Of a stretch of DNA of 64,000 nt, positions 1-10,734 are shown piece after piece (the stretch's first letter is position 1; the number at the start of each line of letters is the position of its first letter). The translations under genes were made by a program, and so were the position numbers. The notes below the pieces were generated by a model, which did no database searches, was not told the DNA's origin, and was given only the letters and a program-made list of their open reading frames with translations. Origin of the DNA: Mytilisepta virgata (Eukaryota > Mollusca > Bivalvia > Mytilida > Mytilidae); assembly GCA_028015205.1 (NCBI GenBank), contig CM051514.1, positions 21,530,150-21,594,149 on the forward strand. The letters run 5' to 3'.

Positions 1-2550
1 GATTTGGTAGAAAAAACATATCCCGTGATTAATTACCAAAAACGAAAGAGTCTGGGACGGAATTGTTTAATTCTGGTGGCATATGTTCAAATATGCTGAC
101 CACTATATTGTATACGAATGCCATACACTTTCCTCTCTTGAGCATAGGCAATTGAAATTTTGTGACATTAAATTAGAATTTGACGCATCAGGAATACAAT
201 ATTTTTTGTAGAAGACATGGAACAAATATAAAACAAAAATAGTAAAGCGTATCCCCCAAAATTGTGGAGTAACCCAGATGATGAAAGAAAATGTCATATA
301 GCTATGACAAAATTTCATGCGAAAAGGACCATGATAAAACATAGCAAATAATCAATTATCAGGAAAAATTACAATTAATTGAATAACTTATTCTTAATAA
401 CCATTTCTTAATGTCAAGAAAACAAACTTCTTTACCAAAATCTGTGTTTACTATGTTGCACTTTTGACCAAAATCTTTAGACAGCCCAAAATATAATCAC
501 CAAAATGCTGAGAAATAAAAATCCAAGCAAAGTTGACTTTCTCTGAACGAGTTGAATTCATACTTTTAACATAATTCAAATTGATCAATTGACTATTTAT
601 AACACGGGCGTCTCAACAAGTGGACGATACCATTGGGGACTTACATCCACCAGCATTACCAGTATATTCGTTGGTAGAAAGACAAACTACCAAATTCTGT
701 TTGTACAATCTACATTTCTGTAAACAATGTTGTCTATGTGAATCAGATAGTAATGACTAAATTTTAGATGTAAAATCTGATAACTGAGGCATTCAGTTTT
801 GTTTAATTTCGATAAAAGTATTAAGTGTTTTGCTTATAATTCTTAACTCTATCAATTAGGTCGTTTAATTTCTTTTGTAATAATTCTGCAATTGCTTTTC
901 TGGCAATTAAGTTTTGCCTTTTTGATGTTGAAAAATTTTGAAAAAATTATCATATACCCTCATTCAATAGCAACCAATTCTTGTCCCTTTTCAGTATCGC
1001 AGTCATAGACCAGAGAAAAACTGTAAACCTGATTGACCTTTTTACTTAGGATTAAATAGAATGTAAAGTGGAAAAATTTTATATAAGAACCAAACCTTAT
1101 GGCAGAAATGTTTAAATGTGTGGTTGAAAAATCAAATGTTGATAAAATACAGAACTCAAAGAATGTTTTCTATTTTGAATCGCATTGTAAGCAAATCCTC
1201 AATAACAAACGATGATAGTGGCATTCAAAAACCGAATGGAAATAAACAAACTGGTCAATTGCAAAGAATTGAAATAAATACATGTACTAAATACATAAAA
1301 ACTTACTTACTTACAATAATCTTGATACTGTGACACAATCTACTAGAAATACTAGTCAAATATGAATTTTAGTAAACTTTTACCTGCTGGATCTGTTATT
1401 CAAGGTTGAACTTTAATCTTAATTTTGGACACAATTTACAAAAGGACAAATTTTCACAGTTCCTGTTCAGAACTTAACTGCAGAAATTTGTCATTGAATC
1501 AGATGGTAATTACTAAATTTCAGATGTTGAATCTGATTTATTGAGGCATTTAATTATATTTAATTTTGAGTAAATTATTAAGTGTTTTGCTTATAATTCT
1601 TAACTCTATCAGACAATTTAAATTTCTATTGTAATTCTGCAATTGTTTTTTCTGAAAATTAAGTTTTGTTTGTTTGATGTTGTTAAAAAGTTTTGAAAAT
1701 ATAATCATATACCCTTACTATGTTGTAAGGCGAACTTAGGTTAACATAGGACCTCATGGAAATAAGTCATTTAAAGATCTATACTTGTCTGAAAGCACTG
1801 AGTCAATTGGCTTTCTTGAAACATTATATTCAATGACCCGAACCGCCATCTAAAATGGCCTCCAGAGGCAATCTTAGTTGAACATAGAACCCTATCATGG
1901 TATGGTCAAGACGGTTGGTCAGTTGTACAGAGTTGTCGTTCTTTAAACAAGCATTACTTATAGTTATTCTGGAATGCTGTCTGGATATGTTTTAAAGTAA
2001 TATAGACTGTTATATAGTTTTGGAGGCTTTATGTGGAATAGAAAGTATTGTTTTAAAGTTGACTTTAGTTTTATTTTATGCCTGCCGCATTGCAGCATAA
2101 TAATACTATGAGAAAATTAACTTGAAGATCATTTTAATTGAAACCACTAAGCTAGTTGGAACCAAATGTGGCAGCGGTCCGTAAATATACGTGATAACTA
2201 TTTATGCCATTCAGGATTGCCAACATCATGTGAACTGAGGACCCTTTGGAAGATCTTCTTCAAAACAATCTTGTCTGAAACCAATGTTCAATTTGGGAAA
2301 ACCAGTGAGCCAATTGGAAATTGACAGCAATGTTCAAAACAATTGATTCTGCTTTATGTCGGCAAATGATTTCCAGTCGGCAATCATGGGTGCTGAGAGT
2401 CTAGAGTTTATTTAAGTAGTATAAATTAGAAAGTGCTGTCTAAAATTTATGTATGCTTGATATATAGGTTCATGTTTAGAAACAAAATACTCCATACATG
2501 AAATATGGTGTAAAATATAGGTGAGAACATAGTAGATGCACACGAGTGGA
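1..2550. other. Distal flank of unit L, no gene seen
   Basis: No convincing coding region. About 300-660 matches 26233-26500 of unit A in inverted orientation. About 1720-2350 contains pieces of a dispersed repeat with phrases such as GCCATCTAAAATGGCC and CCAATTGG, related to the repeat at 59224-60614. The remaining sequence is AT-rich and shared with the other units. Confidence 0.5.
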
Positions 2551-2751
2551 TTAATGGTGGAATATAGTGAGGAAATCTGCATTATGTGTCAGCTGTGCAA
2601 ATGAATTAGCTGGTGATTTATAATATAACATTAAACCCTTTATGGTTTTATGATTTATAATTTTTCCGTTTAATAAGAGCGAGAGTATCAGACCAGCAGC
2701 TATTAAAACCTTAGCTACTTTCATAGAACGAGCACCTCCTGACCCTACCAT
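2551..2751 (-). CDS. Possible small membrane or secreted peptide (unrecognised)
   Basis: A 66-codon frame, with a second ATG at 2724 giving a peptide that starts MKVAKVLIAAGLILSLLLNG, a basic start followed by a hydrophobic run like a signal peptide or membrane anchor. A TATA-like TATAAAAAC lies at 2821-2829, about 95 bases upstream on the same strand, and an AG (TTTAG) directly precedes the first ATG. It lies about 0.9 kb downstream of the glycine-rich gene on the same strand. Units A and B keep the TATA motif and ATG, but the frame stops after six codons there. I do not recognise the product. It may be a real short gene decayed in A and B, or a chance frame. Confidence 0.25.
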   Translation of the reverse strand: MVGSGGARSMKVAKVLIAAGLILSLLLNGKIINHKTIKGLMLYYKSPANSFAQLTHNADFLTIFHH

Positions 2752-3678
2752 CTAAATTAAGTAACTTCCAACAAATTTGCACTTCTATCAAGTCACCTGG
2801 TTGGTAATCGTACTGTATTGGTTTTTATAGTATGTGTTGTATATACCCGTGTCAGAATAGATAAAGGGGAGGTTTATGTACTCCTTATACCGGTCTAACC
2901 TTACCATTGTTCCGTGTTTGTACCAAGTTTGTTTGTGTTGTGTGCTCTCTTGCGTTAAATATTTTCTCCGGAGTTTTGACTGATTTGTAGGTCATTATTT
3001 ACCTTTCCTGATATCACAGTAATTTTCTTAAAAATGTAATGAAATGTAAAACATCCTTTCAACATAATATATATATCAGAAGAAAAGAATACCTGGGAAA
3101 AACACTAAAAGACAATAATTCAAGGAAAAAGGCGATTTTGACAGAAATTATAGCAAAGACATACAACGAAGATGCGATCAAAAAGAGTACAACACTTACT
3201 AACAAACGAAAATCAGAAAAAGAGGGTAACACAATAATGTTCATTCCATGTGAAGAGTCACTTCCAGTAAGAAATAAAATCTTACTGAAAATATCTATTC
3301 TCACCTTTGAACCACAAGCCTTCTATCGGTCAATAAGGCCGCAATGACGACCTTAAAATTCGTGTGATGACTTTGTCATATTTAATGATTAGCATAGTTC
3401 GAGTTTTTGTACCTATTATATTCTGTAACAAAACAAAGTTCTTACATTTTGACATGACTAACTATGAAGGGCAATCAGGTGGGTTTAAACGGCTTTAAAA
3501 ATTGGGTATCAATAAAATTTATCACAAAATACCGAAAAAATTCGATGAACTGTATGGCCATTTCGTTTATTGACAACTCACCAGTAGTGCTCGAGATCAA
3601 AATATAAAGACACTTATTAAGTAAAAGCATTTATATTTGTATCAAACATCTTCGATATGGAACGTCTTTTCAGATCGA

Positions 3679-4810
3679 TTAATAATAACCTGAAAAAGAA
3701 TAAATATAGATGCTTTATTCGATATACAATGTACTCATACAAAAAAATTCTCAAACAAGCAAATTTCGTCGTTTTCGATTCATAAGTTTTCCTCAAGGCC
3801 TAAAATGTTAATCCCCCCCCCAAAAAAAAGAAAAGAAAAAAAGACCGAATTCAAACATCTCAACAAATCAAAAATGGTAAAGCCAAAGCAAGGCAATGAC
3901 AGAGCTATGCTCGAAGCAGAAATATTGTACTGCTTAGTTTTCACAAATGTAACATCTGAATACAGGAACATGAACATAGGTCATCACAATTATAATAGAA
4001 TCGGTAAATTAAAATGAACGATTAAAAGCACTGTTTAATAGAAGACAAATATATGTAGTGGAATAACAAAACTGAAAACTATAAAGCATACAGGAAGAAA
4101 AACACAAAAATCAAAGGCCATGCAGATATACAATTCGACAAAGTGTAACATGTATATTGATGCAGTTGTGATAATACACCAGTTCGAAGGAACAAAAGGA
4201 AAAGAAAATATTTTGATAATTTTAATAAAAACTTTTAATGTTGCAATAAGATGATTTTTTTTTTGTAAACCTACATAGTATGCCTTTGATATTGAAAAGA
4301 TAATACCTTTTTTCTTCATCCTAATTAAAAGTACTTGAAACATGAAAGACTACATTCTTAATGAGTTTCTGTACTTACACACAGTAAAGAAGACAAGTTA
4401 AAATAATCAAGTTCATCTATATAAAAATATGAAAAACAAATTATCGAAACATCGATAATACCTGACTTTTTTCCACCATAACCGCCATATCCAGCTCCAA
4501 GGCCGTAACCACCTCCAACTCCAAGGCCGTAACCACCTCCAACTGCAATGCCATAACCACCACCTCCTAGGAGACCTCCAATTCCACCTCCTACAACACT
4601 TCCAAGTCCCAAAGAACCCCCAAGACCTCCAAGTCCAAGGGAACCTCCAAGACCTCCAAGTCCAAGGGAACCTCCAAGTCCTATACCATATCCTCCTACT
4701 ATGACTGGTGCCAAGACAATTCTTAGACCAGGAATGATTCCACCTTTCTTCACACCGGCTGATGTCAGTGAAAGGCAAACAGCCATAAAGATTGCTGCAG
4801 TTAGCTTCAT
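3679..4810 (-). CDS. Glycine-rich secreted structural protein, shematrin-like (copy L)
   Basis: Two coding exons: 4810-4462 and 3689-3679, joined across a GT-AG intron (3690-4461). Exon 2 gives 116 codons plus one base. The split Gly codon and last exon add Gly-Tyr-Tyr-stop, about 119 residues in all. Residues 1-18 form a signal peptide ending in LTSA. Then come a basic VKKGG segment, a short hydrophobic segment (IVLAPVIV), GGSLGLG repeats, GGGYGLGVG repeats, and a basic-aromatic end KKSGYY. The ATG is the first in exon 2, which starts at 4831 after a TTACAG acceptor. The secreted, Gly/Tyr/Leu-rich make-up with a basic C-terminus is like shematrins of the bivalve shell matrix; that family link is from memory. 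Read-through past 4462 into the intron gives a false C-terminus. No AATAAA is seen after the last exon; an AATATA variant is present. Confidence 0.75.
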
Positions 4811-6319
4811 GTTGAATAAGGTATTTAAAGACTGTAATAAACATGTAAAAATTGCTAGGAATTTTTAACAATTAATTTACACCAATGCATAGATCACACT
4901 TTCTCAGAATCATCTATTTAGCAAAGTTTAGATATTATTCAAGAGAAATAACGTACGTACGACTATTTATTATATGGCCCGTATTGTATTGAACATCAAT
5001 GTCAGATTTCTTGTATTCTTTTGATTATATTATAATGTCTCCTTCTGCAAACTGATTAAAGGTTCATTCTGATAAATCAACAAATAGGAGATTTATGTAC
5101 AGTACACTCCAAATTATGCAGTTAATACATTTCAAAGGGGAACTGGATACTGATGTCTAAAAAATTTTGTATCCTTTTATGAATTAAGCATTAAATTTTA
5201 ATAACATAATTGTCTGAGGTAGTTGTGACTATAAATGGCTATTGTTCTATTTTGTTTTGTACATTTGGACTACTCTAGAATATCTTGTGTAGATGTTTCA
5301 ATCTGTTTGCGATATTTTCTTACAATAGTACAACTGGTGTGATTATTTGAGATATCCATATGTAGTGCTAAAATCGAAGTTATTATCTAGATGTACATCT
5401 AACTCATACTGGCCTTTAATTGTTTATATGTTATTTTTGTACCAAACCAAAATTAGGTATTAAAAACGTGGACATATAATGTATTGATAATCAAAATAGA
5501 TGAACCCGCTATTCGCATCTTGCCTTTTCAAAATTCCATCATCGAGAAATTATAAAAATTAAAGGCAATTTAAAATCTGAAACATTAACTATTGAAAATT
5601 TTGTTTTTGGAAATCCCGGTCCCCATCAAGCAGTATGACATTTAATTTATCTCTTTCTCATTATTAGTTATCATTCCTAGGAATAATTCTTTATTTCGAG
5701 TTTATTATATTTTTCCTATTGTCAGCATTTAATGTTTATTTGATTTTCCTTACAGCATAAATTCAACTGAAACTTCTTTGAAATTGTTCCGTTTTGTTTT
5801 GAAAACACTGACTCATGAGGGTAGAATTCTACCTGATCTATTAAATGCTAACAGGCTTCCGGTTTCTAACGTAATTGTTTTGTCCATCAAATTTAAACTC
5901 AAATATATGGAATTTGTAATGAGACGTTCGAAATAATAATCCAAGATAATGAAAAGGGACTGTAAAAAAATGAATGAAGCAAGCAATATTTTCAAAGGCT
6001 TTAGAACCGGCATGTCGGTAATTATATTATCAGATGTAAATTTGAAACAGGTGTACCGCTTGAAATGGTGTAACAAGAAAAATCAATATTTGGTAGTGAT
6101 AACTATATTTTAGTGAAGACCCACACACAGATAGCAATGAAGCGAAACAACTGTATCTAAAGAAGATGTTCAAAGAGCCTATTCTTTCTTATTTGAAACA
6201 GTAAGACAAACAACGTAAACTCTTACTAACGAAACCCTCAAACAGCTGTAACTTTATAAACACGACATAATAATTCAGTAGTTTTTTTGAAATTATCCTA
6301 ACTGATACATGAGACTTAC

Positions 6320-6462
6320 CTTTTTGTCGTTCTGAAGACTTGTGAAGGATTGAAAAATGTCTGTTCTTTTTATATGGAATCAACCGTCTTCCTAGTCGAA
6401 AAAAGTAGTACTTATTTCGTCATTTACAATTTTTTTTTCATATAATTTATCATAATTACAAT
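6320..6462 (-). promoter_or_regulatory. Core promoter and non-coding exon 1 of copy L
   Basis: TATA box ATATAAAAAG at 6375-6366. Exon 1 is only about 20-25 bases and ends at 6320 with a strong donor, AAAAAG|GTAAGT. Intron 1 runs to 4832. About 87 bases upstream of the TATA box is the block ATTGTAATTATGATA (6462-6448), which occurs at the corresponding place in all five copies and contains a TAATTA homeodomain-type core. The transcription start is inferred from the TATA position. Confidence 0.65.
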
Positions 6463-6812
6463 ATATCATTTAAATTAAGGTTTTAATCTGATGTAACATG
6501 ATAAATCTATCCGCAAATTTGGCGTTGTGCACGTTTCCAAATCATGAACGGAAACACATTGTCACATACTCGTGTAATCGTGTAAATAGAAAATTCATGC
6601 ATTCTACATTCAAATCGTCACAATGCGGAATCAACTTACGTATTTCAAAAAAGAATATAATTATCCTAAGAGTGCTTATCTGACATATATTTTTTCTGAT
6701 GTCACCATACCTATTCCTATATTTAATAGATTTCTTGTTAAAACTTAGTATGTAGTTTGTATGAACTTTATTCTCGTAAACAATGAAATAGTTACAGAGT
6801 TGTTATACAATT

Positions 6813-7109
6813 ATGATACAAATTAAGCATGTGCAGAAAAATAATGTACACGATGTTTCATTGTTTGTTCCTTCCTTTTGTTCAAAACTAAATCTACATC
6901 TTATTATACAATTTTATTTAGTTTCTGTAGTTATTTTACTATTGGAAAAATCATGCATTAAGGATAGACGCATCAATGGGACCCCAAAGACCGAACATGA
7001 GTATCTTTTTCTGCGCTTCGAAGAAAAACAGAAACAATTATGTTTTTCGTTCCGTTTTGTGTATGATATTGGCGCCAAGTACTTGGAACATTTCATGTTA
7101 ATATTTTAA
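6813..7109 (+). CDS. Conserved hypothetical frame divergent from copy L
   Basis: A 98-codon frame starting about 440 bases upstream of, and divergent from, the glycine-rich promoter. The same frame occurs in unit B (34333-34656, 107 codons) and in damaged form in A (18844-19116) and D (51012-51236). The central part shares PKTEHEYLFLRFE. Relative to A and B, copy L lacks nine codons after FSFRF, and this 27-base difference keeps the frame. No domain, signal peptide or splice structure is recognisable. It could be an exon of an unknown gene, an old transposon relic, or chance. Confidence 0.25.
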   Translation: MIQIKHVQKNNVHDVSLFVPSFCSKLNLHLIIQFYLVSVVILLLEKSCIKDRRINGTPKTEHEYLFLRFEEKQKQLCFSFRFVYDIGAKYLEHFMLIF

Positions 7110-8772
7110 TTGTATTGTCATTTACCAGAAGATCTTATAAATATAATTTTTAGTAGGACTCTAACTTCAACCCTTGAAGCGTTGTTGACATTACCTCGAG
7201 TCACAGATTTCCATTTTTTTAACAATCTAATGTGTGCTTTGGTTTTTGCTGTGCGGCATTCGTCGCTTATTACAGAGCCTCAGAATTTCTGTTTTGCATA
7301 GTGTTGGACTGATTATTTTTGTGATGGTTTTCATTATTTACAAAATTTTCATGCCGATTGGTAGTTCCGCAAAGCAAACTGTAGATATATAATGTTTGAC
7401 TATTGTATAATTAATGCCGAATAGGAAAAACGAATCTTAGTTGTATCCAAGGGTTGTCACGTTACCTTCAATAAAATTTTCCCCGATAACCATAGAATGT
7501 GCTTGAACACTTTGATATGGACAATATGATTAGAAAACCACAAATCCCAAATAAAAACAACAATACATGTAACAATGACTAATCCGAAGGATATGGGTGT
7601 TACACGTATGCATTATGGTTGCATTCGTATTATTATGATCATGATTGTTATATGTGGAAGGGGTCGACCAGTTGAAGCTTGAAACTTTTGACTTATTCCT
7701 TTGTGACTTACTGAAATAAAAATGTACACTAGAAATACTAGAACAGATATGAATTGATAGTGCATAATTTACTCTCATACAATTTCATGTATTTCTGAAA
7801 AGTAAGAATGCAGTATATACCTCATAACTCTTAAGGTATTTATCCCTTGTCTGTGTAAAAAGATTGAATAAGATGTAAATCATCCCGTAGTTAAGTATAT
7901 GAAAATATATGAAAATGAATGGCTAGCACTGAGTTTATGTTACTTTTTTGTAGGCTCAAATAGCACAAATGATCAATTTTACCCGAAGGAGATGAAACCC
8001 CACCTTAAAACAGTTTTATCCCAATTAGCTATATAGTTCTATACTGATTCCATTCTTTTACGAACACTCCTAGATTTCTGATGAAAAACCAAAACGTTAA
8101 TCAGATGATAGGTTAAAAGCAAGGAATCACGTCCATGTTTCACCATCTTATTTATACATTTCCCTCTGGGCATGCGAATTAACAGACAACTGAAAAAATC
8201 GACTTTCTGTTGGAAATGAGTTCTGAAGATAAATTTGAAAATGGAATCTTTTTGGATCATTTTCGATCTCTTTCCAAAGGAGTCTGTTTTATATCAGTTG
8301 TGTGTTATTTGTTTATTAGTTTTCTGGGTTTATTTGTTTCCCCTTTATTGTTTTTTTCTAGTTTATAAATTCTGTAAGGTTTCCGGCTGTAATATCATAT
8401 ATATATGATGTAATAAAATCTGATAAAGTGCAATGTCGTATCTTATACAATTCTGTATCAATAAAATTGTCAGGTATAATATATGAAATTGTTGTTTTAT
8501 GTGTAATATAATGATCGATGTAGACAAAAATATGAAATTTAAAGATACTATATATATTTGCCACCATTATTAATGTTTTTGTATGTTTTTTCTCCAACCC
8601 AAAGTAACATTTTATGAAAAATGAGAAAACAATGTATATTGTTTTTCTTTGTCTTTCGCTTCTTGACATTATATTGACTTATAGATAAAGAATTATTTAT
8701 TTCATTAATTTTGATTTCATTTTTAAAAAGCGAAGAGGTTGGAAGTTTTGGACGGCATTTAAAGAGGACAAA
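7110..8772. other. Upstream flank of unit L, no gene seen
   Basis: AT-rich sequence matching 17040-18840 of unit A in reverse. Frames here, such as minus 8358-8669, are repetitive in composition and are interrupted in the other copies. Confidence 0.5.
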
Positions 8773-8868
8773 TATACCTAAGGAGCAAATCAAAAAACGT
8801 AATCCATTGGACAGACAAACCCAGGAAGACAAACGAACAAAACATCAAATAAACACTGAAAAATACAT
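8773..8868 (-). mobile_element. 3'-end fragment of the Penelope-like element
   Basis: About 95 bases match the 3' end of the element at 28131-29090, with the same terminal phrase AAGGACAAATATACC followed by CTAAGGAGC. No reverse transcriptase sequence is left. It interrupts the L/A homology, so it inserted separately in unit L. Confidence 0.6.
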
Positions 8869-8884
8869 CTTTAAACTATGTGTA

Positions 8885-8886
<2 letters not shown>

Positions 8887-8929
<43 letters not shown>
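8887..8929. repeat. AT dinucleotide microsatellite
   Basis: An uninterrupted AT run of about 43 bases. A shorter AT run lies at 9060-9081. Not shared at this position with unit A. Confidence 0.95.
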
Positions 8930-8934
<5 letters not shown>

Positions 8935-10044
8935 TTATAGATTTAAATAGACTGTATGTTTGGCACATGGAAATAAATATATGTATAAGATTACATTACG
9001 AAATGATTTAAATATGATAGACAAAGAGTAGAAGAGTCTGAACATGTACACTTTAAACTTATATATATATATATATATATGAAAACGTTCACTTGAGAAG
9101 ACATTGATTGACAAGCTACCTGATCATGCATTTAAACTGAAAGACGAATGAATATTATATGATTCTATTGTGTTAATTTTTTATGAATTCTAGTGATTTC
9201 AAAAGCAATGTATACAAAGAATACAAATAATTGTAAGACTGAAATTACATAATATGTAGAATTTATAGAAGAGGGAATGATAGAAAATTGGTCCTCTCTG
9301 AATTTATTAACAGATTTACAGTCTTTAAAGATAATATTTTTAATTTAAAAAAGCATCATTTAAGATTGTTAGTAATTAAAGGCAATATTTTGAATTAAAA
9401 AAACAACATTCAAGTTTTGTTTTGCTTAGAACTGGAAAGACAAAAAATAGTAAATTACCACAAACTATCGGCAAAAAAATATAGAAACAATACGATAGAG
9501 GGGGTCTTGAATCAAAATCAAAGAGAGTCGTGAGATTTATAACACAGAGATTCAATAGTTAAACCACATTTGCATCGGAAAAAGAATAAGGTCAAGTTTA
9601 TCTCCCTTTATTTGATAAAAAAATAGGAACATTTCTAATATAAATGCAAAAATGTCATTTAATAATATTAAATTAATAGAAATACATTTCTAACTGAATG
9701 TATTATATTGGACTGTTCATTTGTGTGTGGAAGTAGGTAAGATTATACAAGGTGAAACTGGGTAAAAAAACACCGGCCATATTTATAGCATTGCAAAATT
9801 AATATAAATATAAATGACACTTGGACTTACTGCTAAATTTCATTTTGTATTTTTCTTTACGTACTTTAAGTTCTCTGTATTAAACTAACTAGCACTTATT
9901 CTAGGCTTGTGGTATTCATATCAAATATCTCCCCCGCTTGATTAGCTTTACATGAAAAAAAATCACCCCTCGCAGCACCTTTTTTCCCTTTTTATTAAAG
10001 CCGTTATGACAATATCAGCATTCATACTACTTTGAATTTCATGT
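8930..10044. other. End of unit L and spacer of the inverted repeat
   Basis: Up to about 9566 this matches unit A in reverse. From 9567 to 10044, and again at 16104-16130, the sequence has no counterpart in the opposite arm and forms the roughly 0.5-kb loop of the L/A inverted repeat. The loop does match the end of unit D near 53830-53975. No gene seen. Confidence 0.6.
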
Positions 10045-10652
10045 TGTTACGGCCGAAATCACCTTTAAATTATAGCCAACAAAAGACACAAATCAATAAT
10101 AAAATTTAACAAGATTTATTATATACAAAGTTTACAAAAAGTATTACACAAAAATAAAAAAATGTCAACTTAACTGTTCAAAATCCTGTTTTTTCTTGAT
10201 CCGGAATTCTGGTCACTGTTGCCTGAATCCAAACGGAATATTATATCCAATCAGTCACAATCTAGTATGATGTAACGAAAATAAAGTCTGTCAAGTACGA
10301 TGTGTGAAACGTAAATAAATCCAACAGCTGAGAACACAAGAATGTCTATGTACGGTCCAATATGCTATGCTCTGCAAGTTTAACTTTCGTGTCCATATAT
10401 ATACTGTAGAACGGAAACTTCTGGAATACGGTAGAAGTTCGAATCACACCATAATTATTACGTAAGTCAAATAGAAAGTTCTAGTTATTCCATCAGTATC
10501 CATTATTGTTCCAGTGATTTCTAAACTGCGCAGTTATAACATTATTTGGTAAACAACTATAAGTATTATGTAAACATAGTATACATGTTATAAGGCTACG
10601 CAAAACAAATTAGGCCAAGATAAATAAATATAATAATTACAATATTATAACA
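10045..10652 (-). repeat. 3' LTR of the gypsy element
   Basis: 608 bases, TG...CA at the ends, with no difference from 15496-16103 that I could find. On the minus strand a candidate polyadenylation signal AATAAA lies at 10120-10115, about 70 bases before the end of the LTR. Confidence 0.95.
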
Positions 10653-10663
10653 CCTCCCCCCTT
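10653..10663 (-). other. Polypurine tract
   Basis: On the minus strand AAGGGGGGAGG lies immediately before the TG of the 3' LTR, the expected place for plus-strand DNA priming. Confidence 0.85.
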
Positions 10664-10734
10664 AAAAGAAGTTTGAGTGTAACGAGAACTTCATGAACAA
10701 TATGTACAAAAATATATAGTATGTATACAGTGTT

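Larger units (their letters stand above)
1..9566 (-). repeat. Unit L: inverted copy of the duplicated glycine-rich gene locus
   Basis: Read on the minus strand, this stretch matches unit A from about 16131 to 26800 through promoter, glycine-rich gene and 3' flank. Clear anchors are the cluster near 9460-9560 against 16135-16235, the TATA/exon 1 region near 6320-6375 against 19808-19870, the gene at 3679-4810 against 22008-23375, and the left edge near 60-130 against about 26660-26720. Similarity is clear but visibly lower than between A and B, so the inverted pair is older. The copy runs off the left edge of the window. Boundaries were judged by eye. Confidence 0.85.

Noticed and set aside
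4413..4871. Trp/Arg-rich frame opposite in phase to copy L (and its counterparts at 21947-22372 and 37572-37904)
   Set aside because: It is the +1 frame of the Gly-rich repeats (GGN codons read as TGG, AGG and the like); it has no signal or splice support and follows the repeats passively.
8887..9081. AT runs considered as a CRISPR-like or origin-like repeat
   Set aside because: Simple dinucleotide microsatellites without spacers in a eukaryotic context.
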